Below are positions 61,927 to 63,900 of a stretch of DNA of 63,900 nucleotides, one piece after another. Made by a program: the position numbers and the translations under genes. How positions within the stretch are numbered: position 1 is the first letter of the stretch; every line of letters starts with the position of its first letter. The notes beneath the pieces are model-generated. The model searched no databases. It saw only the letters and a list, made by a program, of their open reading frames with translations, and was not told the DNA's origin. The DNA is from an uncultured Flavobacteriales bacterium (GTDB taxonomy: Bacteria > Bacteroidota > Bacteroidia > Palsa-965), in NCBI GenBank assembly GCA_903873905.1, contig CAIQQJ010000178.1, positions 1-63,900 of the forward strand, given 5' to 3'.

Positions 61927-61934
61927 CAAAGATA
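61927..61934 (-). promoter_or_regulatory. -7 box (TATCTTTG) 4 nt before the DUF3089 start
   Basis: Plus-strand CAAAGATA; gap to the ATG is CCCA on the minus strand. Confidence 0.6.
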
Positions 61935-61945
61935 GAAAAGCCGAA

Positions 61946-63025
61946 CTACTTTTTGTCAATGGAAAGCGAATCTATTTTGTTTTGTGAATTATTAATTCTT
62001 ACGGATGTGTCAGGAAGAATGGTAGCTGATTTTGAGGTTGAATCACGAATGTCAAGTCCATAAAGTTTTACGCCTTTTTTAGGAAAGAGGATTAGGTAAG
62101 ATTTATGGTCGGGATTGTTCAGCGAATTTTTCAATAGCCAGGGATTCATCGCTTTTAGAATTTGGAGGGAAGAGGAATTGGCGATGGCGAATGCATCTAA
62201 ATCCGTAATTGTAGAATCAACCTTCACAGTATAAGTTGGGATTGGTGCAAAGTAATCTTGCTTGCTGATTTTATATCCGTATGCTTCAGGACGTAAAATG
62301 ATTTCTTTGAAGGCGAGTAAACGATAAATATACATGGCAGTTTCATCGTTTAAATCGAGGTCATAATAATTATCCCCTTCTTGTTTTTGTAATTGATTGT
62401 CGAGCGCTCCCATTCCCATATCATACGCAGCAGTGGCGAGGGTCCAACTATTGTAGTGCCGATAAGCATCTTTTATGATTTTGCAGGCTGCATCTGTGGC
62501 TTTTTCAACATTAAAACGTTCATCGACCTGATCTGTTACCTCCAAGCCGTAAGTCCTTGCCACAGGAACCATTATTCCCCAAAATCCACCAGAATTGGCT
62601 AGGGCTGTTGAATTAGTAAGACCACTTTCTAAAATTGCAACATACTTGAAATCGTCGGGCACGCCATTTTTTTTCAGAATAGGTTCAATTAAAGGAAACC
62701 AACGAGTGGATTTTTTATTTAGGATAAGTGTTTGGGGTTGAAAGAAGGTGTTGACAAAGAATTGTTTTTCCAATGCTTTTTTAACGCCGAAATTATTTAT
62801 CGGAACTTTCTCTCCGCAATAATTCAGGTCCTTTGGAATTGAAACACCTAGAAGTTTATAATCGGGGAAAAACAAATCCTTATAATCCGTGTCGGCGACT
62901 GGATTGTGAAAGGAGAGATAAATAAGTTTTGTACAAAGGAAGAGCAGGAAAAACACAGGTAAGGCAAGGATATGCCGATACCAATGGGAAAAGAATTTAT
63001 TCAGCTTTTGGAGCACTGTCTTCAT
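61946..63025 (-). CDS. Membrane-bound lytic transglycosylase (MltD-like)
   Basis: 359 residues. A membrane segment (HILALPVFFLLFLCTKLIYLSF) leads to an SLT-type lysozyme fold: catalytic Glu in YVAILESGLTNSTALANSGGFWGIM, then WTLATAAYDMGMG. A LysM-like C-terminal part (YTVKVDSTITDLDAFAIANSSSLQILKAMNPWL) should bind glycan. It cleaves the peptidoglycan backbone with 1,6-anhydro formation. It overlaps the upstream transferase by 29 bases, so the two are coupled. Confidence 0.88.
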   Translation of the reverse strand: MKTVLQKLNKFFSHWYRHILALPVFFLLFLCTKLIYLSFHNPVADTDYKDLFFPDYKLLGVSIPKDLNYCGEKVPINNFGVKKALEKQFFVNTFFQPQTLILNKKSTRWFPLIEPILKKNGVPDDFKYVAILESGLTNSTALANSGGFWGIMVPVARTYGLEVTDQVDERFNVEKATDAACKIIKDAYRHYNSWTLATAAYDMGMGALDNQLQKQEGDNYYDLDLNDETAMYIYRLLAFKEIILRPEAYGYKISKQDYFAPIPTYTVKVDSTITDLDAFAIANSSSLQILKAMNPWLLKNSLNNPDHKSYLILFPKKGVKLYGLDIRDSTSKSATILPDTSVRINNSQNKIDSLSIDKK

Positions 63026-63900
63026 TTACTTTCAATGGTTGCTTTGAAACTTTAGTTACTAAAAACAAGGTTCCCAAAACAATCAGGAAATATGCTCCGA
63101 AGATTAAAACATGGGTGAATTTCCAGTTTACAATGGTTCCTTGAATAACAAAGATCATCATCATGGAAATAATTGAAATTCCGGAAAATGCCATTGCAAC
63201 TTGGCTATCACTCAAGCCAAGGTAGGAAAGGTGATGTGTTGTGTGATCTTTCCCCCCAATCCAGGGTGATTGTTTTCGAGCAAGTCGATTGATGACAACT
63301 ATGGTGGTATCACAAATTGGAATGATGAATGCGAGTAGTGTAATGATCACTTGTTTGGTATGAAAATAACTTCCGCCGAAATCAGGAGCATTCCAAAAAT
63401 AATTAATTCCAATTGTTGCCAAGAGTACTCCAAGAAACTGACTTCCCGTATCGCCCATAAAAATTTTTGAAGGATGCCAATTGAAAAACAAAAATCCACT
63501 CAATGCAGCAATGATTCCAAGAATCATAATAATATGCACATTATAAAAATCGTGATTGATATAAATGGAGAACAATGCTTCAAATAGAATGATGATCGAA
63601 ATGCAAGCCGTAATTGCATCCATGTTATCGAGCATGTTGACTGAATTCATTATTCCAACCACCCAAATGATCGTCAGCAAATCGTTTAGGATTGCATTTT
63701 CAAATAAGTGAATGGACTGATCTGTTGCGATGAGAATGACACCGCAGAAAATTTGAACAAAAAGTTTTAAGAATGGTTTTGTATTATACGCATCATCTGC
63801 AAGGCCCATTACAAAAGCTATTGTAACCACGGCAAGCATTCCAAGTAATTCTCTGTTTAAGGGCAGTGGATGTAGTGGAAAAAATACGCTATAACAGGAA
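62997..63900 (-). CDS. WecA/MraY-like undecaprenyl-phosphate sugar-1-phosphate transferase (5' end outside window)
   Basis: The frame stays open to the right edge (about 20 residues before Met at 63839, reading FFPLHPLPLNRELLGM), so the gene is cut. It has at least eight membrane segments and the family motifs: GLADDAYNT (DD pair), NSVNMLDNMDAI, FNWHPSKIFMGDTGSQFLG, and HTTHHLSYLGLS near the C-terminus (HH motif of WecA/TagO rather than MraY). It would load a sugar-1-phosphate (usually GlcNAc-1-P) onto undecaprenyl phosphate to begin a surface glycan. Confidence 0.9.
   Translation of the reverse strand, partial: SCYSVFFPLHPLPLNRELLGMLAVVTIAFVMGLADDAYNTKPFLKLFVQIFCGVILIATDQSIHLFENAILNDLLTIIWVVGIMNSVNMLDNMDAITACISIIILFEALFSIYINHDFYNVHIIMILGIIAALSGFLFFNWHPSKIFMGDTGSQFLGVLLATIGINYFWNAPDFGGSYFHTKQVIITLLAFIIPICDTTIVVINRLARKQSPWIGGKDHTTHHLSYLGLSDSQVAMAFSGISIISMMMIFVIQGTIVNWKFTHVLIFGAYFLIVLGTLFLVTKVSKQPLKVNEDSAPKAE

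Overview
This is an AT-rich chromosomal window from a member of the Bacteroidota (class Bacteroidia, Flavobacteriales-like or a relative). The signs are: two proteins with type IX secretion (T9SS) C-terminal sorting domains; TAnnTTTG-type -7 promoter boxes with little Shine-Dalgarno signal; the lineage-typical genes DUF5683, WbqC, tandem long LepB, DUF4476 and PEP carboxykinase; and many SPEII-type lipoproteins with short S-C or A-C lipoboxes. I see no rRNA, tRNA, CRISPR array, transposase, integrase or phage gene.

Layout. 0-6.4 kb: the end of a T9SS-secreted SBBP-repeat protein, a DUF4160/DUF2442 pair, an orphan T9SS sorting-domain fragment, clpB, and a secreted Asp-box protein. 6.9-16 kb: housekeeping block with rpsA, DUF5683-parB-parA, an UPF0173 hydrolase, an FMN reductase, a TPR lipoprotein and recA. 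16.6-27 kb: a cytosolic hybrid histidine kinase, a BCP peroxiredoxin, trmN6, rimM, a TonB-dependent receptor with two small partner genes, rpsP and prfC. 27-32.6 kb: dapB, two lepB genes, a TauE/SafE permease and WbqC. 32.6-38.8 kb: a small conserved protein, a fatty acid desaturase, pckA, a lipoprotein, an M32 carboxypeptidase and DUF423. 39-45.8 kb: a tightly packed six-gene operon (PqqD-like, ATP-grasp, LysA-like PLP enzyme, urea-transporter/M23 peptidase fusion, TPR plus outer-membrane barrel, TPR). 45.9-51.6 kb: a DUF4476 protein, a lipoprotein, and a saccharopine dehydrogenase-sulfotransferase-acyltransferase operon. 51.6-56 kb: three secreted or envelope proteins, two sharing SPOR-like modules. 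56-63.9 kb: a LOG-family protein, uvrA, an outer-membrane-like protein, a DUF3089 hydrolase, a lytic transglycosylase and a WecA/MraY-like transferase that runs off the right edge.

The strongest candidate for an undescribed system is the 39-45.8 kb operon. A PqqD-like recognition domain sits beside an ATP-grasp ligase and a LysA-type decarboxylase. The decarboxylase carries an N-terminal tail that looks like a RiPP leader (Y-x2-P-x4-L-x2-G). The next gene fuses a urea channel to an LytM/M23 peptidase, followed by an outer-membrane barrel protein. The set looks like a biosynthesis and envelope-export pathway for a small amide or peptide-like compound; this is inference from gene content.

Other notable points. 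Five genes have a -7 box ending exactly 4 nt before the start codon, so they probably make leaderless mRNAs. Two clusters that I expect to be contiguous in Bacteroidota (parA-parB-DUF5683 with dapB-lepB-WbqC, and rpsP with rimM-trmN6) are each split here. A hairpin-bearing intergenic repeat (four copies) lies next to several of the break points. A second short repeat family with an ATCTGCACATC core lies against minus-strand stop codons.
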